Source: Kerstersia sp052103615
GTDB taxonomy: Bacteria; Pseudomonadota; Gammaproteobacteria; Burkholderiales; Burkholderiaceae_B
Length of the DNA: 15,317 nucleotides
Direction of reading: 5' to 3'
Assembly: GCF_052103615.1 (NCBI RefSeq)
Contig: NZ_JBQEKA010000077.1
Coordinates: forward strand, 1 to 15,317
In this document: positions 6,610 through 13,892 of the stretch, one piece after another
How positions within the stretch are numbered: position 1 is the first letter of the stretch
How the letters are laid out: each line of letters starts with the position of its first letter
Translations under genes and position numbers: made by a program
Notes under the pieces: model-generated
Seen by the model: only the letters and a program-made list of their open reading frames with translations
Told to the model about the DNA's origin: nothing
Database searches by the model: none

Positions 6610-6646
6610 GATGCGGCAAGGATAATTTCTAACAGTTTGGATTAGG

Positions 6647-7417
6647 TTAACGATCTATCTTACTGAAAAGATTGAAGAAGTTATCCGTTGTAGCCTGCCC
6701 CACCCGCTCTGCGTCCATCTGCCGAAGTTCTGCAATTTTTTCTGCGACATAACGGACTTTCGATGGATCGTTCAGCTTGCCGCGGAACGGCACCGGCGCC
6801 AAATAGGGGGAGTCGGTTTCAATCAGCAGGCGATCCAGCGGAACTTTGCTGGCGACATCGTGAATGACAGGCGCGTTCTTGAACGTCACGATGCCGGAAA
6901 TCGAAATATAGAAACCGAGATCCAAGGCTTTGCGGGCGTTGTCCCAATCCTCGGTAAAGCAATGCATGACACCGCGCACTTCGCCTTGCCCTTCGCTGGC
7001 AATCATGTCGATGGTGTCGGCCGCCGAAGCGCGGGTATGAATAATCAGGGGCAGGCCTGTCTGGCGCGCGGCCTGGATATGCTCGCGGAAGCGCTGCTTT
7101 TGCCACTCCGGCTGGTCTTCACGGCGGTAGTAATCCAGCCCGGTTTCCCCGATCGCCACAACCTTGGGGTGTTGCGCCATATCCAGCAGCATCTGCGGGC
7201 TGGCTTCCGGCGTATCTTCGTAATCCGGGTGCACACCTGCCGAGGCCCATAGCCTGGGGGAAGACTCCACCAGGGTCATCATATCCGGCCAATCGGGCAG
7301 ATTGACGCTGACGCACAAGGCATGGGTAACCTGGTTGGCATCCATGCTGGCGAAAATCTCGGGCAGATTTTCTTTGAGCTGTGGGAAATTCAGATGGCAA
7401 TGAGAGTCGATATACAT
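6647..7417 (-). CDS. tatD: TatD family metal-dependent deoxyribonuclease
   Basis: The 256-residue cytoplasmic TIM-barrel hydrolase belongs to the TatD/YcfH group, which has Mg-dependent DNase activity and acts in DNA repair or turnover. The metal ligands are visible in order: His6 and His8 in 'DSHCHL', Glu91 in 'GETGLDYY', His127 in 'IIHTR', His152 in 'MHCF' and Asp202 in 'ETDSPYLAP'. Length and motifs match the YcfH branch, which is normally encoded beside holB. Its start is only 13 nt past the holB stop, and no clear ribosome site is present, so translation probably depends on coupling. In many proteobacteria a pilZ gene sits between holB and tatD; it is missing here. It is the last gene of the mltG-tmk-holB-tatD unit. 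Confidence 0.94.
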   Translation of the reverse strand: MYIDSHCHLNFPQLKENLPEIFASMDANQVTHALCVSVNLPDWPDMMTLVESSPRLWASAGVHPDYEDTPEASPQMLLDMAQHPKVVAIGETGLDYYRREDQPEWQKQRFREHIQAARQTGLPLIIHTRASAADTIDMIASEGQGEVRGVMHCFTEDWDNARKALDLGFYISISGIVTFKNAPVIHDVASKVPLDRLLIETDSPYLAPVPFRGKLNDPSKVRYVAEKIAELRQMDAERVGQATTDNFFNLFSKIDR

Positions 7418-7430
7418 GATACGGCCGTAT

Positions 7431-8495
7431 TCACGCGCGCGTTGACAACAGAATGCGCTGCAGCGCGCTATGAATGAAGAGTTTCGGATTCAGCGGATGC
7501 TCGGCAATGGCTTGCTGGCGCTTGATCCACTGCGCGGTATCGCTCAGGCCTACCGGTTCGGCGCGTTGGGCAATAGCGGCGATATCCGCTGCCAGCGCAG
7601 GATAGTAGCGCGGCGCCAGGCCGGCGGTAGCGAGTTGCAAGTCAAAATAATAACGCTGCAAGGCGTCCAGCCATTCACTGGCCGCTGTTTTTTCCAGCAG
7701 ATCCGCCACACTGCCAATATCGCCTTGCCCTGGCCGGGCCAATTCGGCAGACAGCTGCTGCAGCCAGGCGGGGCAAGGCTGATCACGGCCGGCGGCCAGC
7801 CGGACAGCCAGAACGGGCGCGCCACCCGCGGCGGCCAGCCAGGCATCCGCATCACGGACACCCTGCTCAGCCATCCAGGCCTGGGCATCTGGCAGCGCTG
7901 GCACCGGCAATGGCAAACGGCGGCAGCGGGACACGATGGTAGGCAAGAGCTTATCGGGCGCATTGGCCACCAGCAGAAAGACGGTATGGGCTGGCGGTTC
8001 TTCCAGAATTTTCAGCAGCGCATTGGCGGTGATGTGATTGAGCGCTTCAGCGGGATACAGTACCGCCACGCGCCAGCCGCCGCGGTGGGTAGCGGTATTG
8101 AACCAATTGCCCAGCCGGCGTATTTGTTCTGCGCGGATTTCTTTTGAAGGCGCTTTCTTGGCGCTGCCGCCTTCGGCGCTGGCGGCCTCGCCCTCTTCTT
8201 CTCCCGCGCCCTCTTCCTGCGCCACGCTATCGGGCCGCAGCAAGCGCAGATCCGGGTGATTGCCCGCCGCAACCCAGCCGCAAGCTTCACAGCGGCCGCA
8301 AGCCATACCATGCTGAGGCTGTTCGCACAGCAGGCTGGCGGCGGCGGCGCGGGCAAAATGCGTTTTGCCTATCCCTGCCAGGCCATGAATCAGCCAGGCG
8401 TGGGAGAAGCGCTCCCGCTGGGCCAGCCAATTCGCGGCGATGGTTTTCTGCCAGGGCAGAAACTCGTAACCGGGCCGGGGCAGGTTTATTGCCAT
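7431..8495 (-). CDS. holB: DNA polymerase III delta-prime subunit
   Basis: The 354-residue protein is the clamp-loader delta-prime subunit, which helps load the beta sliding clamp at replication forks. The AAA+ fold shows a P-loop-like 'GLAGIGKT' (38-45), a zinc module of four cysteines (Cys57, Cys66, Cys69, Cys72), 'LLKILEEPPAHTVFLL' (about 160-175) and the SRC motif (189-191). A low-complexity Glu/Ala/Gly/Lys stretch at about 92-117 follows 'HPDLRLLRPDS' and looks like an added flexible loop. The first 10 nt of the gene overlap the tmk stop region (8486-8495), so its translation is probably coupled to tmk. Confidence 0.95.
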   Translation of the reverse strand: MAINLPRPGYEFLPWQKTIAANWLAQRERFSHAWLIHGLAGIGKTHFARAAAASLLCEQPQHGMACGRCEACGWVAAGNHPDLRLLRPDSVAQEEGAGEEEGEAASAEGGSAKKAPSKEIRAEQIRRLGNWFNTATHRGGWRVAVLYPAEALNHITANALLKILEEPPAHTVFLLVANAPDKLLPTIVSRCRRLPLPVPALPDAQAWMAEQGVRDADAWLAAAGGAPVLAVRLAAGRDQPCPAWLQQLSAELARPGQGDIGSVADLLEKTAASEWLDALQRYYFDLQLATAGLAPRYYPALAADIAAIAQRAEPVGLSDTAQWIKRQQAIAEHPLNPKLFIHSALQRILLSTRA

Positions 8496-9115
8496 GACTG
8501 CAACCGCTCGGTGAGCACGGCCACGACGGACGCGCCGACTTCCTCCATCGAACGCGAGGCATCAATAATGCGGATGCGTCCGGGCGCGGCGGCTGCACGG
8601 CGCAAATAAGCCTGCCGCGTACGCTCGAAGAAAGCTTCAGCTTGCGCTTCGAAACGATCCGGTTCGCGCGCGCTGCTGCGCCGGGCGCGCGCGACTTCCA
8701 GCGGCACATCAAACAGCAAGGTCAGATCAGGTTGGGTGCCTAGCTGCACCCACTGCTCCAGCTCGCCAATGCGCGCATCATCCAGCCCGCGGCCGCCGCC
8801 CTGGTAGGCATAGGTAGCGTCCGTGAAACGGTCGCACAGCACCCAGTCGCCCCGGGCCAATGCCGGGCTGATCACGGTGCGCAGATGCTCGCAGCGGGCG
8901 GCGAACATCAGCAGCAGCTCGGTGTCCTGATGCATGGCCTGATGCAGCAGCATGTCACGCAGCTGCTCGCCGGCCGGTGTTCCGCCAGGCTCACGCGTCA
9001 CGACCAGCGCAGGCGCATGCTGGCGCAGGCAGTCGGCAATGCTGGCGATATGACTGCTTTTACCGGCGCCATCCACGCCTTCAAGAGTGATGAAATAGCC
9101 TTGCCTGGCAACCAT
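8486..9115 (-). CDS. tmk: Thymidylate kinase
   Basis: The 209-residue enzyme phosphorylates dTMP to dTDP with ATP, an essential step in dTTP synthesis. The P-loop 'EGVDGAGKS' (12-20), 'TREPGGTPAGE' (40-50) and the 'DRFTDATYAYQGGGRGL' motif starting at Asp95 are diagnostic. The lid region 'ARARRSSAREPDRFE' follows at about 143-157. Length equals the family norm. An AAGG site lies 7 nt before the ATG. The start is 9 nt after the mltG stop, and the end overlaps holB by 10 nt, so it sits in the middle of a tightly coupled operon. Confidence 0.97.
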   Translation of the reverse strand: MVARQGYFITLEGVDGAGKSSHIASIADCLRQHAPALVVTREPGGTPAGEQLRDMLLHQAMHQDTELLLMFAARCEHLRTVISPALARGDWVLCDRFTDATYAYQGGGRGLDDARIGELEQWVQLGTQPDLTLLFDVPLEVARARRSSAREPDRFEAQAEAFFERTRQAYLRRAAAAPGRIRIIDASRSMEEVGASVVAVLTERLQSWQ

Positions 9116-9124
9116 GGAACACCT

Positions 9125-10129
9125 TCAACGATTCAAAATAAAGCGGACGACATTACGGTTATGTTCCGCCAGTGTCGCTGCAAAAGCGCTGCTGCCGTCG
9201 CCGCGTGAGACAAAATAGTAATAGCCATGCTCGTCCGGCGCCACGGCCGCCCGCAGCGAAGCGCGGCCGGGGCTGGCAATGGGCGTGGGCGGCAGGCCGC
9301 GCCGGGTATAGGTATTCCACGGCGTATCGGTTTCCAGATCGCGTTTGCGGATCCGCCCCTGATAGCGTTCCCCCATGCCATAGATGACGGTAGGGTCGGT
9401 TTGCAGCGGCATATTGACGCGCAAACGGTTAATGAAGACGCCGCCGACTTTGCCGCGGTCTTCGTGGTGTCCGGTTTCTTTCTCGATGATGGATGCCAGG
9501 GTCAGCAGTTCATACGGTGTTTTGAGCGGCAAATTCGCCTGGCGTTGCGCCCAGGCCTGTTCCAGCTCTCGTATCTGGGCACGGTAAGCTTGCGCCAGAA
9601 TGTCGAAATCGCTGGTGCCAGGCGTAAAAATGTAGGTATCCGGGAAAAACAGGCCTTCAGGCGCTGAGTAAGTGCTGCCCAGGCGCGTCAACAGCGCCTG
9701 ATCGCTGACGCCATCCAGCGTTTGCTTGACATCGGGGTGTCCGCGCAGCGCCGCGCGGATTTGCGCATAACTCCAGCCCTCGACAAAAGTCAGCTGGCGC
9801 TGGCTCATGGCGCCGCTGGCCAAACGTTCCAGCAAAGTCAGGGGAGTATCGCCGCGCAGCGCTTCATAGCCGCCGGCCTTGATGCGGACATCATCTCCGC
9901 GGTAACGCGCCAGCCATGAAAAAGCGCGCGGGTCGATCTCCACCCCCTGCTCCTGCAGACTGGCGGCGATGCTCCGTGGCGTGCTGCCGGGCAAGACGAC
10001 GAAATCTATTTTTTCCTGGCCCATGGCCAGCGGATGCGTGGTCCAGTACCACGCGGCACCGCCGGCCGCAGCCGCCAGCACGACTGCCGGCAGCAGCACC
10101 CAAAGAAGAAACAGACGCAGGTATTTCAT
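9125..10129 (-). CDS. mltG: Endolytic murein transglycosylase MltG
   Basis: The 334-residue inner-membrane protein cleaves nascent glycan strands and is thought to set their length during cell-wall synthesis. It has a single N-terminal transmembrane anchor at about 7-27 and a LysM-like segment around 42-110 ('DFVVLPGSTPRSIAASLQE'). The YceG catalytic domain has 'EGLFFPDTYIF' (158-168), 'LASIIEKETG' (211-220, Glu218 at the expected catalytic position) and 'QTDPTVIYGMG' (243-253). The C-terminal 'TPIASPGRASLRAAVAP' and 'HGYYYFVSRGDG' are conserved. It is the first gene of the leftward unit and is divergent from ygfZ across a 248-bp gap. No strong ribosome site precedes its ATG. Confidence 0.95.
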   Translation of the reverse strand: MKYLRLFLLWVLLPAVVLAAAAGGAAWYWTTHPLAMGQEKIDFVVLPGSTPRSIAASLQEQGVEIDPRAFSWLARYRGDDVRIKAGGYEALRGDTPLTLLERLASGAMSQRQLTFVEGWSYAQIRAALRGHPDVKQTLDGVSDQALLTRLGSTYSAPEGLFFPDTYIFTPGTSDFDILAQAYRAQIRELEQAWAQRQANLPLKTPYELLTLASIIEKETGHHEDRGKVGGVFINRLRVNMPLQTDPTVIYGMGERYQGRIRKRDLETDTPWNTYTRRGLPPTPIASPGRASLRAAVAPDEHGYYYFVSRGDGSSAFAATLAEHNRNVVRFILNR

Positions 10130-10239
10130 AACAAGGTAAGTGTAACGGATGAGGCCGGCAGCACGGCTCTTCCCTCAGGAGAGTCAGTCTGCAATGAGGC
10201 GACGATAGTACATGTAAAACGTTATGATGAAGCTGATAT

Positions 10240-10303
10240 TCGCCCTTTGGGCGAGGGCTCGCCCAGAATGCCAGGACAGGCCTTGCGGCAGCGCTGCGAG
10301 GCC
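10240..10303 (+). promoter_or_regulatory. Structured leader ahead of ygfZ
   Basis: TCGCCC (10240-10245) and GGGCGA (10249-10254) form a tight 3-nt-loop hairpin. A second TCGCCC (10259-10264) could capture the same GGGCGA, so two hairpins exclude each other. GGCCTTGC (10279-10286) then pairs with GCGAGGCC (10296-10303), including one G-U pair. All lie in the 248-bp mltG/ygfZ divergent gap, ending 74 nt before the ygfZ ATG. I recognise no known riboswitch. Confidence 0.3.
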
Positions 10304-10377
10304 GGACGCAAACGCGGCAATGGCTGGCCGCCAGCAGGCGGGCTGGGCCATGTTTCCTTGTACCGGATTTGACCAGA

Positions 10378-11379
10378 ATGACCACTATAGATTCCCTTCA
10401 CAGCCCTGCGCCCGCCGCGCTGTCTCTGGCCCTGCTGCCCGAGTTCGCCATTTTCCGCGTCAGCGGCGCGGATGCTGCCAGCTTTCTGCATGGACAGCTG
10501 ACTCAGGATGTCGAACATCTGGGGCCGGACGATGCCAGGCTGGCGGGCTATTGCAGCCCGAAAGGCCGTTTGCTGGCCAGTCTGCTGGTATGGCGGGAAG
10601 GCGCGCCGCCTGAGGCGGCAAGCGCTGGCGGCGACCAGGGCGACATTCTGCTGTTGGCGCGCGCCGATGCGGCGCAAGCCATCACGCGCAGGCTGGCCAT
10701 GTTCATTTTGCGCGCCAAAGTCAAAATCACAGCCAGCCAGCAAGCGGTTTATGGCGTGACGCTGGCTGGCGGCCAGCTGGCGGCGGCTGAACAGGCGGCG
10801 CAAGGCGCTTTGCCTCAGGCCCCCTGGCATAAGGCAGACTTGCCCAGCGGCACCTGGCTGGCTTTGCCTGCCGCGCCTGCTGGCACGCAACAATGGTTCT
10901 TCCTGCCTGCCGGCAATACGCAGCCGGCATGGGGCGAGGCTCAAAACGTCGAAGCGGGTGCCTGGTATCAGACGCACCTGAGCGCCGGTATTCCCTGGAT
11001 AGGCGGCGCCACCGCAGATTTGTTTGTGCCGCAGAACGTTAATTTCGATTGCATAGGCGGTATTAATTTCCGCAAGGGCTGCTACCCCGGCCAGGAGGTC
11101 GTGGCCCGCAGCCATTACCGCGGAACACTCAAGCGCCGCATGGGACATGGTATTTTGCAGGCCGACCCAGCGCTGCTGGCCGAACCGGCGGCCGATGTCT
11201 TTGACCCGGCACGGCCGCAGGAACCGGCGGGCCGTATCGTTGCCAGCGCGCCAGGCGCCGTTTTGCTGGAAGCGCCGCTGGACACGCTGGCTGGCGGCGA
11301 GCTGCGCTACGGCGCAATAGACGGCCCTGTCATTACAGTCGGCACGCTACCCTACCCGCTGGAAAAACCGGCAAACTGA
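10378..11379 (+). CDS. ygfZ: Folate-binding protein YgfZ (Fe-S cluster maintenance)
   Basis: The 333-residue protein is related to the glycine-cleavage T-protein (GcvT/COG0354). It is a tetrahydrofolate-dependent factor that supports assembly or repair of certain Fe-S enzymes. The diagnostic motif K-G-C-Y-P-G-Q-E lies at 233-240 with Cys235, in the context 'GGINFRKGCYPGQEVVARSHYRG'. The N-terminal 'FRVSGADAASFLHGQLTQDV' (26-45) is the usual folate-domain start. The frame is open from a TTG at 10369, but the ATG at 10378 is the natural start; no strong ribosome site is visible. The gene is monocistronic, divergent from mltG and convergent with rnfH, whose stop codon is 27 nt away. Confidence 0.95.
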   Translation: MTTIDSLHSPAPAALSLALLPEFAIFRVSGADAASFLHGQLTQDVEHLGPDDARLAGYCSPKGRLLASLLVWREGAPPEAASAGGDQGDILLLARADAAQAITRRLAMFILRAKVKITASQQAVYGVTLAGGQLAAAEQAAQGALPQAPWHKADLPSGTWLALPAAPAGTQQWFFLPAGNTQPAWGEAQNVEAGAWYQTHLSAGIPWIGGATADLFVPQNVNFDCIGGINFRKGCYPGQEVVARSHYRGTLKRRMGHGILQADPALLAEPAADVFDPARPQEPAGRIVASAPGAVLLEAPLDTLAGGELRYGAIDGPVITVGTLPYPLEKPAN

Positions 11380-11406
11380 ACGCTGTCTGAGGCCGCCGGT
11401 ACGGGT

Positions 11407-11763
11407 TCACACTTGCCTGCGCCGACGGCGCTGCATGCCGGGCATGCCCTGGGCTTTCAGTTCCGCACGGCGGCGGCGTGACTCCATGGGATCGAAAACC
11501 AGCGGCCGATAGATTTCCACGCGGTCGCCGTCGTGCAATGCCGTCTCCAGCGAACAGCGTTTGCCGAAAATACCTAGATCCAGCGTGTCTGGCGCCACAC
11601 CTGGCGCCCTGCCCTCATATTCGACGGCCTCCAGCGCATCACGCACGGTCGCGCCAGGGGGCAGCCAGCACTCCTCCAGCCAGGACTGCTCGGCCTGCGC
11701 ATAGCAGACCTGCACTCGCAAATCACCCGTCACAGCTGTTTGTGCTGGCTCAGCCATTGCCAT
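11407..11763 (-). CDS. rnfH: RnfH family ubiquitin-like protein (RatB)
   Basis: The 118-residue protein has a small beta-grasp domain at about 14-92: 'LRVQVCYAQAEQSWLEECWLPPGATVRDAL', then 'LGIFGKRCSLETALHDGDRVEIYRPL'. A very basic Arg-rich tail follows ('ESRRRRAELKAQG', 'QRRRRRQV'). It belongs to the UPF0125/RnfH group, also called RatB in the E. coli ratAB pair; its biochemical role is unknown. The start overlaps the end of ratA by 14 nt, so the two are co-translated. A second ATG lies two codons in (11757), and neither has a clear ribosome site. It is convergent with ygfZ. Confidence 0.9.
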   Translation of the reverse strand: MAMAEPAQTAVTGDLRVQVCYAQAEQSWLEECWLPPGATVRDALEAVEYEGRAPGVAPDTLDLGIFGKRCSLETALHDGDRVEIYRPLVFDPMESRRRRAELKAQGMPGMQRRRRRQV

Positions 11764-12187
11764 AGCAAGTCTGCGCGCGCTTGGTAAAGGAGTCTATGAA
11801 ACTGGATGCGATGCGGTTGAACACTGGCCCGACGACGGCTTCCAGGGCACGGCTGGAAAAGGCGTAGTCCAGCGTGAAAAGGACTTTGCAGGCATCTTCG
11901 CCCAGCGGCAGGAATTCCCATCGGCCCGTCAGCGCCGAGAATGGTCCATCCACCAGTTGGAGCGTGATGCTGTGCGGATAATCGTGCGTATTTTGCGTCG
12001 TGAATTTTTGCCGCAAGCCGGCAAAAGAGATCGTGACCGACGCGCGCATGCCTTGCTCATCGCTGTGCAGCACCTCCGTTGCGCCGCACCAGGGCATGAA
12101 TTCGGGATAGCGGGCCACATCCGCCACCAGGTTGAACATCTGTTCAGGGCGGTGCGGGACCAGGACGGAGCGTTGTACTTTATGCAT
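11750..12187 (-). CDS. ratA: RatA, START/Coq10-like ribosome-associated protein
   Basis: The 145-residue protein has the START/polyketide-cyclase fold of the Coq10/RatA family: 'KVQRSVLVPHRPEQMFNLVADVARYPEFMPWCGATEVL', then 'LVDGPFSALTGRWEFLPL' and 'ACKVLFTLDYAFSSRALE', ending 'RAQTCYGNG'. In E. coli, RatA was reported to bind 50S subunits and block their joining, while the family also resembles quinone-binding Coq10, so its main role here is open. The frame runs to a TTG at 12199, but the ATG at 12187 gives the usual N-terminus. An AGG only 2 nt before it is too close to be a normal ribosome site. It is followed by rnfH and is divergent from smpB, the classic arrangement. Confidence 0.92.
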   Translation of the reverse strand: MHKVQRSVLVPHRPEQMFNLVADVARYPEFMPWCGATEVLHSDEQGMRASVTISFAGLRQKFTTQNTHDYPHSITLQLVDGPFSALTGRWEFLPLGEDACKVLFTLDYAFSSRALEAVVGPVFNRIASSFIDSFTKRAQTCYGNG

Positions 12188-12216
12188 TACCTGTCGCAAA
12201 TAGATAGAATAGATGG

Positions 12217-12256
12217 ATTTTAACGGTTCGGACGAAGCCGGTTAACCAAAACCGGC
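12217..12256. promoter_or_regulatory. ratA/smpB divergent region: candidate ratA promoter and hairpin
   Basis: On the minus strand TTAACC (12245-12240), 17 nt, TAAAAT (12222-12217) could drive ratA with a leader of about 20 nt. The -35 overlaps a perfect 7-bp inverted repeat, GCCGGTT (12237-12243) / AACCGGC (12250-12256), which ends right before the smpB ribosome site (CCCAGG, 12256-12261). In smpB mRNA this would place a hairpin next to the Shine-Dalgarno sequence. Confidence 0.3.
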
Positions 12257-12266
12257 CCAGGCATCT

Positions 12267-12740
12267 ATGAGCATCATCGACAATCGCAAAGCCTTCCATG
12301 ATTATTTCATCGAAGAACGCTTTGAAGCCGGGCTGGTCCTGCAAGGGTGGGAAGTCAAGGCGATACGCGCAGGACGCGCGCAATTGAAAGAAAGTTACGT
12401 CGTCGTCCTCGACGGCGAAATCTGGCTGCTGGGCATGCATATCAGCCCGCTGTCCACGGTTTCCACCCATATTCACCCGGACGCGACGCGCACGCGCAAG
12501 CTGCTGCTGAAAAAAGAGGAAATCGACAAACTGATCGGCAAGGTGGAGCAGCGCGGTTTTGCACTGGTTCCGCTGAACCTGCACTATGCCAAGGGCCGCA
12601 TCAAGCTTGATGTAGGCCTGGGCCGGGGCAAGAAATTGCATGACAAGCGCGATACTCTGCGTGACAAGGATTGGGAGCGTGAGCGCGAGCGTGTGATGAA
12701 ACACGATACCCGCAACCGCGCTGGCCGTTCCGACGACTGA
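12267..12740 (+). CDS. smpB: SsrA-binding protein SmpB
   Basis: The 157-residue RNA-binding protein partners with tmRNA in trans-translation, freeing ribosomes stalled on messages without a stop codon. The oligonucleotide-binding beta-barrel shows 'NRKAFHDYFIEERFEAGLVLQGWEVKAIRAG' (6-36), 'GEIWLLGMHISPL' and 'LLLKKEEIDKLIGK' (79-92). 'GLGRGKKLHDKRDTLRDKDWERE' (117-139) precedes the basic C-terminal tail that enters the mRNA channel. Length matches the family. An AGG lies 6 nt before the ATG, with a small hairpin just upstream. No tmRNA gene is visible in the window. It is divergent from ratA and convergent with qmcA. Confidence 0.97.
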   Translation: MSIIDNRKAFHDYFIEERFEAGLVLQGWEVKAIRAGRAQLKESYVVVLDGEIWLLGMHISPLSTVSTHIHPDATRTRKLLLKKEEIDKLIGKVEQRGFALVPLNLHYAKGRIKLDVGLGRGKKLHDKRDTLRDKDWERERERVMKHDTRNRAGRSDD

Positions 12741-12775
12741 ACGGCGCCTGCCCTACGGCAGTTGCCTGCGCCGGA

Positions 12776-12840
12776 GCCAGGCACTGCCTGGCGCGCAGCG
12801 CTTATGAAAAAGCTGGCACGATGTCTCGCGCCAGCCTTTT
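12776..12840. terminator. Tandem hairpins between convergent smpB and qmcA
   Basis: The first hairpin is GCCAGGC-ACT-GCCTGGC (12776-12792), perfect but without a T-tract. The second is GCTGGC (12812-12817) / GCCAGC (12830-12835), flanked by AAAAA on the left and CTTTT on the right, so it can act as an intrinsic terminator in both directions, ending smpB and qmcA transcripts. The second is the better terminator candidate. Confidence 0.6.
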
Positions 12841-12872
12841 CATTGCCCGTGCCGGTTTGGCGCGGTCAGGCC

Positions 12873-13814
12873 TCAGGCCTCGGGAGTTTTCACGCCCTTG
12901 ACCACTGACAATGCCGATGCAACCAGCCCGCCCATGTCCGCCAGATTGGATGGCAGGATCAGGGTATTGCCCTTCTTGGCCAGTTCGCCGAAAGCATCGA
13001 CATAGCGCTCGGCGACTTGCAGATTCATGGCTTCCTGGCCACCCGGCTGGCGCACGGCTTGCGCAACCTGGGTGATGGCCGAGGCCGTGGCTTCGGCGAT
13101 AGCGCGCACGGCTTCGGCCTCACCCTGGGCTTTGTTGATCTGCGCCTGCTTCTCCCCTTCTGAGCGAGCGATAAAAGCTTCGCGCTCACCGGTGGCGATA
13201 TTGATTTGTTCCTGGCGGCGGCCTTCGGATGCCGCAATCAGCGCCCGCTTGTCGCGCTCGGCGGTGATCTGCGCCTGCATGGCGCGCAGAATTTCATTGG
13301 GCGGCGTCAAGTCTTTGATTTCATAGCGCAGCACCTTCACGCCCCAGTTCAGCGCCGCCTCATCCAGGGCGGATACCACGGTGCTATTGATGATTTCGCG
13401 TTCTTCGAAAGTGCGGTCCAGTTCCATTTTGCCAATGACAGAGCGCAGCGTGGTTTGCGCCAGCTGCGTAATGGCCAGAATATAGTTGGATGCACCGTAG
13501 GAAGCGCGCATGGGGTCCGTCACCTGGAAGTACAGCACGCCATCCACCTGCAACTGGGTGTTATCGCGGGTAATACATACCTGGCTGGGCACATCCAGCG
13601 GAATTTCCTTGAGCGAATGCTTGTAGGAAACGCGTTCAATGAACGGGATGACAAAGCCCGCCCCGGGGGACAGCACCCGGTCAAACTTGCCCAGCCGTTC
13701 CACGACCCAGGCATGCTGTTGCGGAACAATCGCGACGGCCTTGAAAAGAATCAGCAGCACCAGCACTGCCAGGATGATGAAAAACAGTGAGGAATCGCTC
13801 AGGTTTAACTGCAT
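12873..13814 (-). CDS. qmcA: SPFH/stomatin-like membrane protein (QmcA type)
   Basis: The 313-residue protein has an N-terminal membrane anchor (about 10-29) and an SPFH/Band-7 domain (about 27-190: 'VPQQHAWVVERLGKFDRVLSPG', 'DGVLYFQVTDPMRASYG', 'IGKMELDRTFEEREIIN'). An Ala/Glu/Lys-rich coiled coil follows (about 192-260), then a C-terminal segment with 'NTLILPSNL'. Family members oligomerise into membrane microdomain scaffolds and partner with NfeD proteins and membrane proteases such as FtsH. It is encoded directly after nfeD on the same strand, 78 nt downstream, as in the E. coli ybbJ-qmcA pair and paraslipin/NfeD pairs elsewhere. A GGACGG stretch precedes the ATG. Confidence 0.92.
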   Translation of the reverse strand: MQLNLSDSSLFFIILAVLVLLILFKAVAIVPQQHAWVVERLGKFDRVLSPGAGFVIPFIERVSYKHSLKEIPLDVPSQVCITRDNTQLQVDGVLYFQVTDPMRASYGASNYILAITQLAQTTLRSVIGKMELDRTFEEREIINSTVVSALDEAALNWGVKVLRYEIKDLTPPNEILRAMQAQITAERDKRALIAASEGRRQEQINIATGEREAFIARSEGEKQAQINKAQGEAEAVRAIAEATASAITQVAQAVRQPGGQEAMNLQVAERYVDAFGELAKKGNTLILPSNLADMGGLVASALSVVKGVKTPEA

Positions 13815-13892
13815 GGTTCCGTCCAGCCTTTTTAAGTGGATTGGAGAAAAGCGTCAGGGCAAGCCAAAGACTGCCCTTGCAATGAAGGCGCT

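Noticed and set aside
10140..10240. Glycine riboswitch-like text (CAGGAGAGTC) upstream of ygfZ
   Set aside because: The surrounding conserved aptamer segments are absent; only a few bases resemble the motif.
11750..12740. RatA-RnfH as a toxin-antitoxin module
   Set aside because: The RatA/RatB toxin naming comes from E. coli work, but RnfH is not shown to be an antitoxin and this conserved smpB-linked pair looks like housekeeping.
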